From Gammaproteobacteria bacterium (GTDB lineage: Bacteria > Pseudomonadota > Gammaproteobacteria > HK1): DNA of 64,000 nucleotides. The position numbers and the translations under genes are program-made. This document shows positions 34,783-45,389 of this stretch, in pieces (position 1 is the first letter of the stretch; each line of letters begins with the position of its first letter). The notes beneath the pieces are model-generated. The model was not told the origin of the DNA, did no database searches, and saw nothing but the letters and a program-made list of their open reading frames with translations. The DNA is taken from NCBI GenBank assembly GCA_022824305.1, contig JAJEAD010000020.1:62001-126000 (forward strand). The letters are read 5' to 3'.

Positions 34783-35481
34783 ATGATCCTGACTCCCACC
34801 GAGCTCGAACGCCTGACGATCTTCACGGCGGCGGAGCTCGCCCGCAAGCGTCGCGCCAGGGGCCGGAAGCTCAACCACCCCGAGGCGAGCGCGCTCATCG
34901 CCGACGAGATCCTGGAAGGCGCCCGCGACGGGCGCTCGGTGGCCGAGCTCATCGCCTTCGGCTCGACCATTCTCACCCGCGACGACGTCATGCCCGGCGT
35001 CGCGCAGCTCATGCCGATGCTCCAGGTCGAGGGCACCTTCCCGGACGGCACCAAGCTGGTAACGGTCCACGATCCGATCCGGCCGGGCGCGGACGCCCCG
35101 CCCGCGGACGCCGTCACCCCCGGCGAGGTCATTCCCGCCGAGGGCGAGATCGAGATCAACCCGGGGCGCGCCCGAAGCACCGTCCGGGTCCTCAACACCG
35201 GCGACCGGCCGATTCAGATCGGCAGCCACTACCACTTCTTCGAGGCCAATCGGGCGCTCGAGTTCGACCGCGCCGCGGCCTTCGGCATGCACCTCGACAT
35301 TCCTGCCGGCACCGCGGTGCGCTTCGAGCCGGGCGAGAGCAAGGAGATCGCCCTGACCGGCTTCGGCGGCAGCGGCGAGCTCTCCGGCCTCAACGGGCTC
35401 ACCGACGGCAGCATCCGCGGCGAGCGGCGCCGGGATGCGGCGCTGCGCCGCGCGCGGGAGCGCGGCTTCAAGGGGGCATGA
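34783..35481 (+). CDS. ureAB: fused urease gamma-beta subunit (UreAB)
   Basis: A protein of 232 residues. Residues 1-100 are the gamma subunit ([33 protein letters not shown]) and residues ~110-232 the beta subunit ([49 protein letters not shown]). Fusion of these subunits is also known in Helicobacter urease. A 72-bp gap separates it from ureF and only 3 bp from ureC. Its paralog at 47115 has the same fused layout. Confidence 0.9.
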   Translation: MILTPTELERLTIFTAAELARKRRARGRKLNHPEASALIADEILEGARDGRSVAELIAFGSTILTRDDVMPGVAQLMPMLQVEGTFPDGTKLVTVHDPIRPGADAPPADAVTPGEVIPAEGEIEINPGRARSTVRVLNTGDRPIQIGSHYHFFEANRALEFDRAAAFGMHLDIPAGTAVRFEPGESKEIALTGFGGSGELSGLNGLTDGSIRGERRRDAALRRARERGFKGA

Positions 35482-35484
35482 GCG

Positions 35485-37197
35485 ATGACCAGGATGACCC
35501 GAGCGGACTATGCGCGGATGTACGGCCCGACCACCGGCGACGCGGTGCGCCTGGGCGACACCTCGCTGCTGGCCGAGGTCGAGCGGGACCACGCCGCCTA
35601 CGGCGACGAGTGCCTGCACGGAGGCGGCAAGACCCTGCGCGACGGCCTCGGGCTGACGCCGGGCTACGACAGCGCGATGGGCTCGCTGGACATGCTGCTC
35701 TGCAACGCGCTGGTGATCGACCCGGTGCTCGGCATCGTCAAGGGCGACATCGGCATCAAGGAGGGCCGCATCGCCGGCGTCGGCAAGGCGGGCAACCCGG
35801 CGACCATGGACGGAGTGGACAAGAACCTCATCTGCGGCGCGGCGACCACCGTCCGCGATTCCGAAGGCCTCATCGCGACCCCCGGGGGCATCGACGTGCA
35901 CGTGCACTTCGACTCCGCCGCGCTCGTCCAGCACGCCGTCTCTTCCGGCATCACGACGATGATCGGTGGATCGCTGGGCCCCATCACCGTCGGCATCGAC
36001 TGCGGCGGAGCCTGGAACGTCGGCAAGATGCTGCAGGCGGCCGAGCAGTGGCCGCTCAACTTCGGCTTCCTCGGCCGCGGCAACTCGTCCCGGCCGAGGT
36101 CGCTGCTCGATCAGATCGCGGGCGGCTGCATCGGACTCAAGATCCACGAGGACTGGGGCGCGATGCCCTCGGTCATCGACACCTGCCTCTCGGTCGCCGA
36201 CGAGCTCGACTTCCAGGTGCAGCTCCACACCGACACCCTTAACGAGAGCGGCTTCCTGGAAGACACGCTGGAGGCGATCAACGCACGCACCATCCACATG
36301 TACCACACCGAGGGCGCGGGCGGCGGCCATGCGCCCGACATCATTCGCGTCGCGGGCGAAGCGAACTGCCTCCCCTCCTCCACCAACCCGACCAACCCCT
36401 ACACCGTCAACACCTTCGACGAGCACCTCGACATGACGATGGTGTGCCACCACCTCAGTCCCTCGATCCCCGAGGACGTGGCCTTCGCGGAGAGCCGCAT
36501 CCGCGCCCAGACCATCGCCGCCGAGGACATCCTGCACGACATGGGCGCCATCTCGATGCTGGGTTCGGACAGCCAGGGCATGGGGCGCATCGGCGAGGTC
36601 ATCTGCCGGACCTGGCAGCTCGCGTCGAAGATGAAGGACCAGCGCGGACGCCTTCCGGAAGAGGCCACCCGCATCGGAGACAACGAGCGCATCCTGCGCT
36701 ACATCGCCAAGTACACGATCAACGCGGCGCGCACCTTCGGCATCGACGCCCACATCGGCTCGCTCGAGGCCGGCAAGATGGCCGACGTCGTGCTCTGGCG
36801 TCCCGCCTTCTTCGGCATCAAGCCGGAGCTGGTGGTCAAGGGCGGCTTCATCGTATGGGCCGCGATGGGAGACAGCGCCGCCTCCCTGATGACCTGCGAG
36901 CCCCTGGTGATGCGCCCGCAGTGGGGCGCGTTCGGCACCGCCCGCAAGGCGCTCGGCGCCTGCTTCGTCCACCCCCGCGCGATCGACGGCGGCGTCGCGG
37001 AAAGACTCGGCCTCACCAAGGCCCTGCTGCCGGCGAGCGGCACGCGCAAGCTCGGAAAGCAGCACATGCTGCGCAATGCCTCGTGTCCCGAGATCAGCGT
37101 CGACCCCCAGACCTTCGACGTGCGCGTGGACGGCGAGCTCGCGACCTGCGAGCCGGCGAGCGAGCTGCCGCTCGCGCAGCGCTACATGCTCAGGTGA
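35485..37197 (+). CDS. ureC: urease alpha-subunit family, divergent substrate loop
   Basis: A protein of 570 residues. Nickel ligands are complete: H139 and H141 (HVH), K219 for carbamylation (GLKIHEDWG), H248, H274 and D362 (GSDSQGMG). Flap residues C321 and H322 (MVCHHL) are present. Unusual features: the near-invariant stretch after HxH, normally (F/W)ICPQQ, is FDSAALV, and the GTxATTCTPGPW loop, whose alanine carbonyl contacts urea in Klebsiella urease, is replaced by a three-residue-shorter VGIDCGGAW. The fold and metal centre look active; substrate preference may differ from classic urease. Confidence 0.85.
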   Translation: MTRMTRADYARMYGPTTGDAVRLGDTSLLAEVERDHAAYGDECLHGGGKTLRDGLGLTPGYDSAMGSLDMLLCNALVIDPVLGIVKGDIGIKEGRIAGVGKAGNPATMDGVDKNLICGAATTVRDSEGLIATPGGIDVHVHFDSAALVQHAVSSGITTMIGGSLGPITVGIDCGGAWNVGKMLQAAEQWPLNFGFLGRGNSSRPRSLLDQIAGGCIGLKIHEDWGAMPSVIDTCLSVADELDFQVQLHTDTLNESGFLEDTLEAINARTIHMYHTEGAGGGHAPDIIRVAGEANCLPSSTNPTNPYTVNTFDEHLDMTMVCHHLSPSIPEDVAFAESRIRAQTIAAEDILHDMGAISMLGSDSQGMGRIGEVICRTWQLASKMKDQRGRLPEEATRIGDNERILRYIAKYTINAARTFGIDAHIGSLEAGKMADVVLWRPAFFGIKPELVVKGGFIVWAAMGDSAASLMTCEPLVMRPQWGAFGTARKALGACFVHPRAIDGGVAERLGLTKALLPASGTRKLGKQHMLRNASCPEISVDPQTFDVRVDGELATCEPASELPLAQRYMLR

Positions 37198-37276
37198 TCC
37201 CGGTGCGCCCCGCTCCAACGCACGAGCCCCCGGCTTCCCGGGCGTCGAACCATCACTTCAACCGGGAGAGGTCGCG

Positions 37277-37915
37277 ATGAGCCCGGACACGCAGAGTCCC
37301 GACCTGCCGGCGCCCGCGCGGGTCGGAATCGGGGGCCCGGTAGGCTCGGGCAAGACCGCGCTCATCGAGCAGCTGATCCCGCTTCTCGGCACCCGGGGCT
37401 CGAGCGTGGCGGTGGTGACGAACGACCTCGTCACCCGCGAGGATGCCGAACGCCTGCGCCGCGGCGGTCTCCTCGACCCCCACCGAATTCTCGCGGTCGA
37501 GACCGGGGCCTGCCCCCACACCGCGATCCGGGAAGACCCGACGATGAACCTCGAAGCGGTCGACCGGCTGGTCGAGAGTGTGCCGGACCTCTCGGTGATC
37601 CTCATCGAGAGCGGGGGCGACAACCTGGCCTCGACCTTCTCTCTCGACCTCGTGGACTACTGGCTCTTCGTCATCGACGCCGCCGACGGTGACGACATCC
37701 CCCGCAAGCGGGGACCGGGCGTCGTGCGCGCGGACCTCCTCGTCATCAACAAGACGGACCTCGCGCCCCTTGTCGGCGCGGACCTCGGCCGCATGCAGCA
37801 GGAGGCGCGGGAGGTGCGGGGCGGGAAGCCGGTGCTGATGACGAACTGCGCCACGGGGGAAGGGCTCGACGCGGTGGTCGAGCGCCTGTCCCACGATGTC
37901 CTCTTCGACGAGTGA
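37277..37915 (+). CDS. ureG: urease accessory GTPase UreG
   Basis: A protein of 212 residues with P-loop GPVGSGKT (20-27), the nickel-binding CPH motif in [13 protein letters not shown] (C79, H81), [13 protein letters not shown] and the guanine-specificity NKTDL. It couples GTP hydrolysis to nickel insertion. The ATG at 37277 follows GGGAGAGG. It overlaps ureD by 20 bases. Confidence 0.95.
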   Translation: MSPDTQSPDLPAPARVGIGGPVGSGKTALIEQLIPLLGTRGSSVAVVTNDLVTREDAERLRRGGLLDPHRILAVETGACPHTAIREDPTMNLEAVDRLVESVPDLSVILIESGGDNLASTFSLDLVDYWLFVIDAADGDDIPRKRGPGVVRADLLVINKTDLAPLVGADLGRMQQEAREVRGGKPVLMTNCATGEGLDAVVERLSHDVLFDE

Positions 37916-38765
37916 GGCCCGGAGTGCGCCGGCGCTCACCCGCGGGCGCCTCGAGGTGGCCTTCGCTTCGGATCCGGGAGGGAAGAGCTACCTGGCGCGG
38001 CAGTACGCCTCCTATCCCTTCCACCTCTGCCGGGCGCAGTACCTCGACCCGGAGCTGCCGGACATGGCGAGCCTCTACGTCCAGACCAGCGCCGGAGGCA
38101 TCTACTCCGGCGACCGGCTGAACGTCGAGATAAGCACCGGGGCGGGAGCCCGGGCCCACGTCACCACGCAGGCCTCGAGCATCGCCTACCGCATGCCCGA
38201 GGGCGAGGCGCGGCAGCGGATCCGCCTTGCGGGCGGAGCGGGAAGCCTGCTCGAGTACCTGCCCGACCCGACCATTCTCTTCCCCGAAGCCCGCCTGTGC
38301 ACCGATCTCACCCTCGAGCCCGGGCCCGGGGCCCTCATCGTCACCGGTGACAGCTTCCTGCCCCATGACCCCGACGGCGCCGGCCGCGGCTTCGGCTTCT
38401 ACGCCGGAGCGACCCGCATCGTCGGACCGGACGCCCGCCTGCTCTCGCTGGACCGCTTTCGTTTCGACGGCGCCGACTGGAGCGCCGGGCGGGCCGGCGT
38501 GAGCGGCTCCCGCCGCATGCAGGGCACCCTGATCGCCGCGGGCAACGCCGCGGCGCCGGAGACGCTGCTCGACGCCCTGCGCGACGGGCTGGCGAAGGCG
38601 CCGCCGGCCGTCTACGGCGCCGCCTCCCTGCTGCCCAACCGCAGCGGGGCCTGGGCGCGCCTCCTCGCGGCGGACGGAGCGGAGCTGACCGAGACCATGA
38701 CCCGGCTCTGGGCCGCGCTCCGCGAGAGCGTCACCGGACACCTTCCCGCCCGTCGCCGCAAGTAG
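37896..38765 (+). CDS. ureD: urease accessory protein UreD
   Basis: A protein of 289 residues. Family marks: the mid-N-terminal [36 protein letters not shown] and [14 protein letters not shown]. UreD binds apo-urease and, with UreF and UreG, forms the channel for nickel delivery. It is the last gene of the plus-strand urease operon; the opposite-strand lactonase-like gene ends 14 bp beyond it. Confidence 0.9.
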   Translation: MSSSTSEARSAPALTRGRLEVAFASDPGGKSYLARQYASYPFHLCRAQYLDPELPDMASLYVQTSAGGIYSGDRLNVEISTGAGARAHVTTQASSIAYRMPEGEARQRIRLAGGAGSLLEYLPDPTILFPEARLCTDLTLEPGPGALIVTGDSFLPHDPDGAGRGFGFYAGATRIVGPDARLLSLDRFRFDGADWSAGRAGVSGSRRMQGTLIAAGNAAAPETLLDALRDGLAKAPPAVYGAASLLPNRSGAWARLLAADGAELTETMTRLWAALRESVTGHLPARRRK

Positions 38766-38779
38766 CGCGCGGGCGTCGC

Positions 38780-40744
38780 TCATCCCATCCGGCAGCGCGC
38801 GACCGCGTAGGGCCGAAGCTCGAGCCGGTCGCCGCCCGCGGGCCGCTCCACTCCATCGAGCAGGTCGGGGTCGCCGGCGCCCGCGACGAAGCGCTCCTCG
38901 TCCAGGATCGCCACCCGCGCGCTCCCCTCGCCGATGCCGTCCAGCCGGATGTGGCGCGCCTCGCCCATGAGGTTCGCGAGCCAGAGCTCGAGCTCCCCGC
39001 TCCCGGTCTCGAACGCAAGGGCCTGCACTTCGCGCGGCGCCGAAACCTCGGTCGCGCGCCGCGCCCGGCCCGAAGCGGCGTACATCCCGCGCATCACGTG
39101 CCATGCCGGGAAGCGCCCGCCGTGCTCGTCGAACCAGGGTTGCGGCGTGTCGCCGGGATGATGGACCAGGCCGTGGTCGCCGGTCGGCGCGCCCAGGATC
39201 AGCGAGGTCACCGCCCCTTCGGCCGCACGCGCGGCGACGCCGAGGTGCCAGGCGGCGCCGAGAAGGCCGCGCTGGCGCGGATCGTTGCGGCACATCGCGA
39301 CCCGTCCGCCCTGCGGGTTGGGCGCGGGCCGGCCTCCGAAGGGGCTGCCACGGGTCCCGATCGCGACCGGACCCAGACAATAGGGCTTGCCGGCGAAGAG
39401 AGCCCGGGCGGAATGGATGACGTAGGGCAGGCATTCGACCGTTTCCGTCACCGAGCGGTCGTCGGCCGCGTGCACGATGGCGCAGGTCGGATGGATCACG
39501 AAGTCCAGCCCTCCGGCCGGGGGCGGCTTGCGGTTGAGCTCGGTGAAGTACATGAAGTTGCCGCCGCCGATGGCGCTTCCCGGAAACGCTTCGCGCGCCG
39601 CCGCGTAGAGCCGGTCGTAGGGCGACATGTCGTCGAACACGCTCCCCGGCATGACGAAGTCCAGGTCTCCGGCCGGACTCAGCGCGATCGAGCCGAAACG
39701 GGCTCCGGCGGCCTTCGCCATGTCGGCGATGGCGCGCAGCGCTTCCGCGGGGCTGTCCAGGTCGGGCACCACCGCCTCCAGCGCGAGCGGGCAGCCCAGC
39801 GCGTCCGCCACCGCCCTGAACCCCCGCATGGCCTGCGGGCCCGCGTGGCGGGCATCGAAGTAGCAGCTCAGGTAGGCGGGGCGAAGTCCGGCGAGCTCCC
39901 CGGCGCGGGCCCCGGCCGGATCGGTCGAGTGCCACTCGAGCCCCATGGCGATCTGCGGCACCCGGCCCGCCGGCGCGCCCACCGAGACCGATACCTCCGG
40001 CGTCGCGTCTCCTCCGCCCCCGCGCGGCGCCGGCGCCGCCCCCTCGAAGCGCAGCTCCACCGCCTGCTCGATGCTCTCCCCCGCCTTCAGGGTGAAGGGG
40101 TGGGGAAGTCCCAGGGGACGCACGTAGGTCTTGTAGGAGGCGTCCGTCCAGTTGCGCTGGTCTTCCATCTCGAAGGTGTCGCCCTGCATGGTGCAGACCA
40201 CCTCGAGACCCGGCGCGACCTCGTGGGTCAGCGCGCGGATGTTCATGATCGGCTGCTCCGGGTCGATGATCTCCGGGAAGCGCGATTCGACCGCCCGGCC
40301 GCTCACCTCGGACACCTTCACCGGATGTCCGCTGATCCCCTCCACGCCGTGCAGGACGACGAACCCGGTCCGATTCGTGAGGAAGTCGGTCACCGGCGAC
40401 CCGACGCCCTGGAAGCGCAGGGTCCCGTCCGCGTTGCCGGTGATCCGCGCCCGATAGTCGAATCTCTGTCCGTCGCCGGTGCAGCTCGCGGAGTAGGCGA
40501 CGACGAAACGGTCTGCACTCTCCTCGATCTCCAGGTCGCGGATCTCGGGGTTGAAGGTGCCCCAGAAGCGGTCCCGGACCACGTAGGAGATGGCGCGAAT
40601 CGCCTCGCGCCCCTCGTGGCGGATGTAGCGCAGGTTGCCGGCGTCGAGCTCCGCGCTCAGCGGTCCCGCCTTCAGCAGCCGGGTCTCCGCCGCCGGCTCG
40701 TCGGTGCCGAACAGCATGATGGCGCGGGATGGGGCTTCGGCCAT
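38780..40744 (-). CDS. D-apionate lactonase-like protein (ApnL family)
   Basis: A protein of 654 residues. The N-terminal domain (LFGTDEPAAETRLLKAGPL, ISYVVRDRFWGTFNPEI, GDTFEMEDQRNWTDASYKTY) is a beta-rich domain typical of proteins annotated as D-apionate lactonase. A TIM-barrel-like middle (GGGNFMYFTELNR, FVIHPTCAIVHAADD) and a small C-terminal domain follow. The characterised enzyme opens the lactone in apiose breakdown, but the family is broad. It is the last gene after the CUT1 importer, 12 bp from its ATPase gene, so it may process the imported compound. Confidence 0.65.
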   Translation of the reverse strand: MAEAPSRAIMLFGTDEPAAETRLLKAGPLSAELDAGNLRYIRHEGREAIRAISYVVRDRFWGTFNPEIRDLEIEESADRFVVAYSASCTGDGQRFDYRARITGNADGTLRFQGVGSPVTDFLTNRTGFVVLHGVEGISGHPVKVSEVSGRAVESRFPEIIDPEQPIMNIRALTHEVAPGLEVVCTMQGDTFEMEDQRNWTDASYKTYVRPLGLPHPFTLKAGESIEQAVELRFEGAAPAPRGGGGDATPEVSVSVGAPAGRVPQIAMGLEWHSTDPAGARAGELAGLRPAYLSCYFDARHAGPQAMRGFRAVADALGCPLALEAVVPDLDSPAEALRAIADMAKAAGARFGSIALSPAGDLDFVMPGSVFDDMSPYDRLYAAAREAFPGSAIGGGNFMYFTELNRKPPPAGGLDFVIHPTCAIVHAADDRSVTETVECLPYVIHSARALFAGKPYCLGPVAIGTRGSPFGGRPAPNPQGGRVAMCRNDPRQRGLLGAAWHLGVAARAAEGAVTSLILGAPTGDHGLVHHPGDTPQPWFDEHGGRFPAWHVMRGMYAASGRARRATEVSAPREVQALAFETGSGELELWLANLMGEARHIRLDGIGEGSARVAILDEERFVAGAGDPDLLDGVERPAGGDRLELRPYAVARCRMG

Positions 40745-40755
40745 GTCGGGTCTCC

Positions 40756-41859
40756 CTAGATTACGAGGTCGTCCTTCGGGTCGATGAGGATGGCGCGCTG
40801 CATGTCGAAGAGAACTTCTATGGTCTCGCCCGGGCGCTCCACGTCGTGGGCCTGGAGCTCGGCGAGGACCTCGATGCCGGCCAGCGCGAAGGCGCCGTAG
40901 AGCCGGGTACCGGTGGGCTGCACGAGGTCGATGGTGACCTCGTGGGGCACCAGGTGCTCGAGGCGGCGCGCGGCGTGGGTGCTGCCGGTGATGTGCTCCG
41001 GGCGCACGCCGAGAATGACGTCGCTCCCCGCGCGAGCGGCCAGTGCGGCGGCGCGCTCGCGGGGCAGGGGAAAGACCGCGTCCTCGCCGCAGCGCACCGC
41101 CAGTCCGGTGGCGTCTCCCTCGAATCGCCCCGGAATGAAGTTGATGGGCGGAGAGCCCAGGAAGCGCGCGACGAAGCGGCTCACCGGGCGCTCGAAGAGA
41201 TCGAGGGGCGCACCCTCCTGCTCGATGGCGCCCTCGCGCAGCAGCACGATGCGATCGGCCAGCGTCATGGCCTCGATCTGGTCGTGGGTGACGTAGATCA
41301 TCGTCTTGCCCAGCTCCTGGTGGAGGCGCTTGATTTCGGTGCGCATCTCGTCGCGGAGCTGGGCGTCGAGGTTCGAGAGCGGTTCGTCGAAGAGGTACAG
41401 GCGGGCATCGCGCACGATGGCGCGACCGATCGCCACGCGCTGGCGCTGCCCGCCCGAGAGCTGGCGGGGCAGCCGATCCAGCAGGGCCCCGATCCCCAGC
41501 ATGTCGGCGGCGCGCCGCACCCGGGCCTCGACCTCGGCGGGAGGAGTGCGCCGCGCCTTCAGCCCGAAGGCGATGTTCTCGCGCACGTTCATGTAGGGGT
41601 AGAGCGCGTAGTTCTGAAACACCATGGCGAGGTTGCGGTCGCGCGGTCGCACGTCGTTCACCACGTCGTCACCGATGGTGACGGTGCCGGCGTCCACCTC
41701 CTCCAGCCCCGCGATGCAGCGCAGCAGGGTCGACTTGCCGCAGCCCGAGGGGCCGACGAGAACCGCGAACTCGCCTTCGGCGACATCGAGATCGACGCCG
41801 CGCACCGCCCCGACGCTGCCGTAGGACTTCTCGACGCCCGCGAGGCTGAGTCCGGCCAT
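40756..41859 (-). CDS. CUT1-type ABC transporter ATPase (UgpC/MalK-like)
   Basis: A protein of 367 residues with Walker A GPSGCGKS (36-43), [17 protein letters not shown], signature LSGGQRQR, Walker [17 protein letters not shown] and [14 protein letters not shown], then a C-terminal regulatory TOBE domain of about 130 residues. MalK-like ATPases serve sugar and polyol importers. The ATG at 41859 is the family start. It follows the second permease by 7 bp. Confidence 0.9.
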   Translation of the reverse strand: MAGLSLAGVEKSYGSVGAVRGVDLDVAEGEFAVLVGPSGCGKSTLLRCIAGLEEVDAGTVTIGDDVVNDVRPRDRNLAMVFQNYALYPYMNVRENIAFGLKARRTPPAEVEARVRRAADMLGIGALLDRLPRQLSGGQRQRVAIGRAIVRDARLYLFDEPLSNLDAQLRDEMRTEIKRLHQELGKTMIYVTHDQIEAMTLADRIVLLREGAIEQEGAPLDLFERPVSRFVARFLGSPPINFIPGRFEGDATGLAVRCGEDAVFPLPRERAAALAARAGSDVILGVRPEHITGSTHAARRLEHLVPHEVTIDLVQPTGTRLYGAFALAGIEVLAELQAHDVERPGETIEVLFDMQRAILIDPKDDLVI

Positions 41860-41866
41860 CGCTCTC

Positions 41867-42691
41867 TCAGCCCTTGACGGCGCCGAGCGAGATGCCGCGC
41901 ACCAGGTAGCGCTGCATGAACGCGACCGCAACGAAGACCGGAGCGGCGCCGAGCACCGACATCGCCGCGATCTTGGCCCAGAAGTTCGACTGCGCCCCGA
42001 AGTAGTGTGTCACCTGTACAGGATAGGTGGTGACCTCGCTCCGCGTCATCACCAGGGCGAAGATGAAGTCGTTCCAGGCGAAGACGAAGGTGAAGACGGC
42101 GGTGGCGAAAAGCCCGTTGCGCACCATCGGAAAGACCACTCTGAGCAGGGCGCCCCAGCGCGTGTAGCCGTCGACGAGCGCGCTCTCCTCGAGCTCCAGG
42201 GGCACGTCCTCGATGTAGCCGCGCATCATCCAGATCACGTAGGGCAGGTTGAAGGCGGTGTAGAGCAGGATGAGGCCGTGGTAGGTGTCGACCCAGCCGA
42301 GAAAGACGTAGAGCAGGAAGAGCGGAAAGACGATCGCGATGGGCGGAATCATGCGCTGCGAAATGATCCACACCGCCAGGTTCTCCCCGCCGGTGCGGAA
42401 GCGCGCGAGGCTGTAGGCGGCGATGGTGCCGAAGAACATGGCCAGCACGGTGCTGCTTCCCGCGATGAAGAGCGAGTTGAAGACGGTCTTCGCATCGCCG
42501 TCCTTGAACAGCACGCGGAAGTTGTCGAACTGGATGGCAGCCGGATACCACGCGGGCGGCGAGGAGAAGATCTCCTCGGGCGTCTTGAACGCGATCATGA
42601 AGAGCCAGTAGATCGGGAACAGGAAGAGCACCAGCAGGAGAAGCGCCGCCAGGAGGCGAAGGAGCGTCGAATGGCGCCCGCGCCGCGTCAC
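41867..42691 (-). CDS. CUT1-type ABC permease (MalG/UgpE-like)
   Basis: A protein of 274 residues with about six membrane helices and the EAA loop [23 protein letters not shown]. It is the second permease of the importer. The GTG start overlaps the stop of the first permease (GTGA). Confidence 0.9.
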   Translation of the reverse strand: MTRRGRHSTLLRLLAALLLLVLFLFPIYWLFMIAFKTPEEIFSSPPAWYPAAIQFDNFRVLFKDGDAKTVFNSLFIAGSSTVLAMFFGTIAAYSLARFRTGGENLAVWIISQRMIPPIAIVFPLFLLYVFLGWVDTYHGLILLYTAFNLPYVIWMMRGYIEDVPLELEESALVDGYTRWGALLRVVFPMVRNGLFATAVFTFVFAWNDFIFALVMTRSEVTTYPVQVTHYFGAQSNFWAKIAAMSVLGAAPVFVAVAFMQRYLVRGISLGAVKG

Positions 42692-43605
42692 CGGTGAATC
42701 TCCATGCGCCGCAGCAGCCAGATCACCACCACCGTCAGCACCACGATCACCAGGAACGCGATGGCCCCGGTGTAGCTGGTCTCGAACTGTCGAAAGCCCT
42801 GGTTGTAGGTGTAGATCGACAGCGTCTCGGTCATGGTGCCCGGCCCGCCCTGGGTCAGCGCCCAGATCACGTCGAAGATCCGGATCAGGTCGAGCCCCCG
42901 GATGAGGAGCGCGATGGCCATCACCGGCCAGATCGCGGGCAGGATGATGCGGCGGAACACCGTGAGGGGCGAGGCGCCATCGATCTCGGCCGCCTCGGTG
43001 AGGCTCCGGTCCACGTTGGACAGCGCCGCCAACAGCAGCAGGAACATGAACGGCGTCCACTGCCAGATCTCGGCGATGAAGATCGCGGGATAGACGTAGG
43101 CCGGATTGATGACCCACAGGATCGGTACCGGCTCGCCCGCGATCCAGCCCAGGACCTGGTTGATCGGCCCGTAACGGTGATCGAAGAGCAGTCGCCAGGT
43201 CGCGCCCGCCACCACCGGCGCGATCAGCGTCGGCAGCACCAGCAGGGCCACGAAGACCGGGCGGCCGGGGAGCTTCTCGACGAAGAGGAAGGCCATCAGG
43301 AGGCCAAGCCCCAACTCTATGGGAAGCGCGATCCCGGTGATGAGCAGGGTGTGGGCGATGGACTCCCAGAGGCGCGCGTCCTGAAAGAGGTAGCGGTAGT
43401 GCAGCAGGCCATGGAAGGAGGTGTCCTCCTCCAGCATGTTGATGTTCTGAACGCTCGCGACCAGCGTGTGGACGATCGGGAAGATGCCGATGAAGAGGAG
43501 AATGAAGACGGCGGGCAGGAGGATGAGATACTTGAAGTGGCGGTCCGTGCCCAGTCCCGGCGCCATGCCGCCGTCGCGTGGCGCAATCGTCGCGGGCTCC
43601 GTCAT
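42688..43605 (-). CDS. CUT1-type ABC permease (MalF/UgpA-like)
   Basis: A protein of 305 residues with about six membrane helices and the EAA loop TEAAEIDGASPLTVFRRIILP. It forms the channel with the MalG-like partner encoded next. A strong hairpin lies in the 210-bp gap between the binding-protein gene and this one. The ATG at 43605 was chosen over a GTG one codon earlier. Confidence 0.9.
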   Translation of the reverse strand: MTEPATIAPRDGGMAPGLGTDRHFKYLILLPAVFILLFIGIFPIVHTLVASVQNINMLEEDTSFHGLLHYRYLFQDARLWESIAHTLLITGIALPIELGLGLLMAFLFVEKLPGRPVFVALLVLPTLIAPVVAGATWRLLFDHRYGPINQVLGWIAGEPVPILWVINPAYVYPAIFIAEIWQWTPFMFLLLLAALSNVDRSLTEAAEIDGASPLTVFRRIILPAIWPVMAIALLIRGLDLIRIFDVIWALTQGGPGTMTETLSIYTYNQGFRQFETSYTGAIAFLVIVVLTVVVIWLLRRMEIHR

Positions 43606-43760
43606 CACGTATCCACCGGCCCCGCCGGTCCGCTCACTCTCGAGAACATGACGTTCTCCGGGTCGTGCCGGCCCCGCTGCCCGACGAGCCGGTCGGCGGC
43701 TTCACGAAAGAGCCCTTGCCGTCGCTCGACGAGAGAGCCCCGAGCTCGCGCCGCTTCGTG

Positions 43761-43808
43761 CGCCGCCCGCGGCGAGGAGGAGTCCCGGCCTCCTCGCCGC
43801 GGGCGGCG
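43761..43808. repeat. 20-bp perfect hairpin between binding-protein and permease genes
   Basis: CGCCGCCCGCGGCGAGGAGG (43761-43780), an 8-base loop, and the exact complement at 43789-43808. It starts 7 bp after the SBP stop. Such hairpins in sugar ABC operons protect the upstream message from 3' exonucleases, giving more binding protein than permease. Confidence 0.8.
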
Positions 43809-43815
43809 GAATCGA

Positions 43816-45252
43816 TCACATCGGATAGGCGTTGGGCTTGCCGGCCCAGTCCTGGTAGGCCGCACGCTGCTTGTCGACGCCGATTCGATCGGTCAGCGCA
43901 TCCCACTGCGCGGCCACGTCGTCGAGGATGGCCCTGGCGTCCTCGCCCGCCCACAGGCGGGTCATGGACTGACGCAGCGCCTCCTCGTACTTGTCGATCT
44001 GGAGGATCGACAGGTCCAGCAGGCCGGTATCGGCGCCGGCCCGCAGGGTGGCGAGGTACTCGCCCGCATCAGCCCAGCGCGAGAGGTACTCCTCGTTGGT
44101 GAAGTGGCTCTCGCGGAAGGGATCGCGGAGCGCGTAGGGGAGCTGCACGCGCTGCAGGCTGGTCTCCTCGCTGTTCAGCCACTGGATGAACAGGTAGGCC
44201 GCCTCCTTGTTCTTGCTGCCCGAAGCCACGGAGAGCGAGAAACCGGCCGCGAGCTGCGGCGTGCCGCCCGGCGGCAGGGCGTATCCCACCTTGTCGGCGA
44301 TGGTGGATTTCGGCACCCACGACAACGCCTCCTCTTCCGTGCCGTAGCCGGCCGCCCAGCGCCCGAAGGGGGGCCAGGAAATCGTCATCGCGATCTCGCC
44401 GGCAAGGAAGGAGCTGAGCGCCTCGACGAAGCCCCAGGTCTCCACTCCCGGCGGCATGAAGGCGTTGTCGGAGCGCATGCCCTCGAATGCCTTGACGCCG
44501 ATGTCGCCGTTGATCTGCGCCCGCATGGTCTCCGGATCGAAGAAGCGTCCACCCTCGACGCGGTAGCGTTCCTCGAACATCCAGATGCCGTAGGCGGGCT
44601 GGCGGAACTGCCCCGCTCCGTAGATCTCCGGCGCGTACTTGTCGGTGATGAACTGGCCGATATGGGCGTACTGCTCCCAGGTCTGCGGCGGCCCGAGGTC
44701 ATAGCCGTGCATGGCCTTGAACTCGGCCTGGTTCTCGGGATCCTCGAAGAGGTCCTTGCGGTAGTAGAGGACGAAGAGATCACCGTCGTCCGGGAACCCG
44801 TAGATCTTCCCGTCCACCTTCATCTGGTTGTCGCGGTAGGTGGGCGCGATACTCTCGAGCTCGTCGCGGTAGCCGTACTTGTCGACGTAGGCGTCGAGCT
44901 CCTCGAGCGCGCCGGCCTTGGCGAGGTCCGCCATCCAGCTCGGGATGACGTTCAGCGCGTCATAGGCGCCGGTGCCGGCGCGGTGCTCCTGGAGAATCTT
45001 GGTGAACATCTCGGCCGTCGGCACCTCGATGACCTTGACCTTGATGCCGGTGAGCTCTTCCCACTTCGGTCCCGAGAAGTTCAGCGGGTCGAGCGACTGC
45101 AGTCCCGCCTCCCAGACTATGCTGATCTCGGCACCTGCATACTGCTTGGCCGCTTCCACCGCCCGCTCGGCCGCGGACTGCGCCCAGGCGGTAGCGCTCA
45201 GCGTCAGACCGACCACTGCCGCGACGGCGGCTGCGCATGTTCTTGCTCTCAC
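43816..45252 (-). CDS. CUT1-type ABC substrate-binding protein
   Basis: A protein of 478 residues with a signal peptide ending SATAWA. It has family 1 binding-protein features (WEELTGIKVKVIEVPTAEM, DGKIYGFPDDGDLFVLYYRKDLF, SVASGSKNKEAAYLFIQWL). CUT1 proteins usually bind oligosaccharides, polyols or glycerol phosphates; the ligand here is not apparent. I chose the GTG at 45252 because AAGGAGG lies just upstream and a normal signal peptide follows. It sits 137 bp after ureC2 on the same strand. Confidence 0.85.
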   Translation of the reverse strand: MRARTCAAAVAAVVGLTLSATAWAQSAAERAVEAAKQYAGAEISIVWEAGLQSLDPLNFSGPKWEELTGIKVKVIEVPTAEMFTKILQEHRAGTGAYDALNVIPSWMADLAKAGALEELDAYVDKYGYRDELESIAPTYRDNQMKVDGKIYGFPDDGDLFVLYYRKDLFEDPENQAEFKAMHGYDLGPPQTWEQYAHIGQFITDKYAPEIYGAGQFRQPAYGIWMFEERYRVEGGRFFDPETMRAQINGDIGVKAFEGMRSDNAFMPPGVETWGFVEALSSFLAGEIAMTISWPPFGRWAAGYGTEEEALSWVPKSTIADKVGYALPPGGTPQLAAGFSLSVASGSKNKEAAYLFIQWLNSEETSLQRVQLPYALRDPFRESHFTNEEYLSRWADAGEYLATLRAGADTGLLDLSILQIDKYEEALRQSMTRLWAGEDARAILDDVAAQWDALTDRIGVDKQRAAYQDWAGKPNAYPM

Positions 45253-45389
45253 TTTCGCTTTCCTCCTTGTGCCAAGCGCGCGATGGTGGCCCATCGACCC
45301 GGCGGGATCAAATCCTCCCCCGGTCGCTTGTTCCTCGCCGGACGCCGGCCGGTGGCGCCGGATCGGAGCCCGACGTTCCGCATCGCCCT

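Noticed and set aside
33679..37218. A 1179-codon open frame antisense to the urease genes
   Set aside because: It mirrors ureE to ureC codon by codon and has the Arg/Gly/Ala/Val-rich composition of antisense frames in GC-rich DNA; the plus-strand genes have full family motifs.
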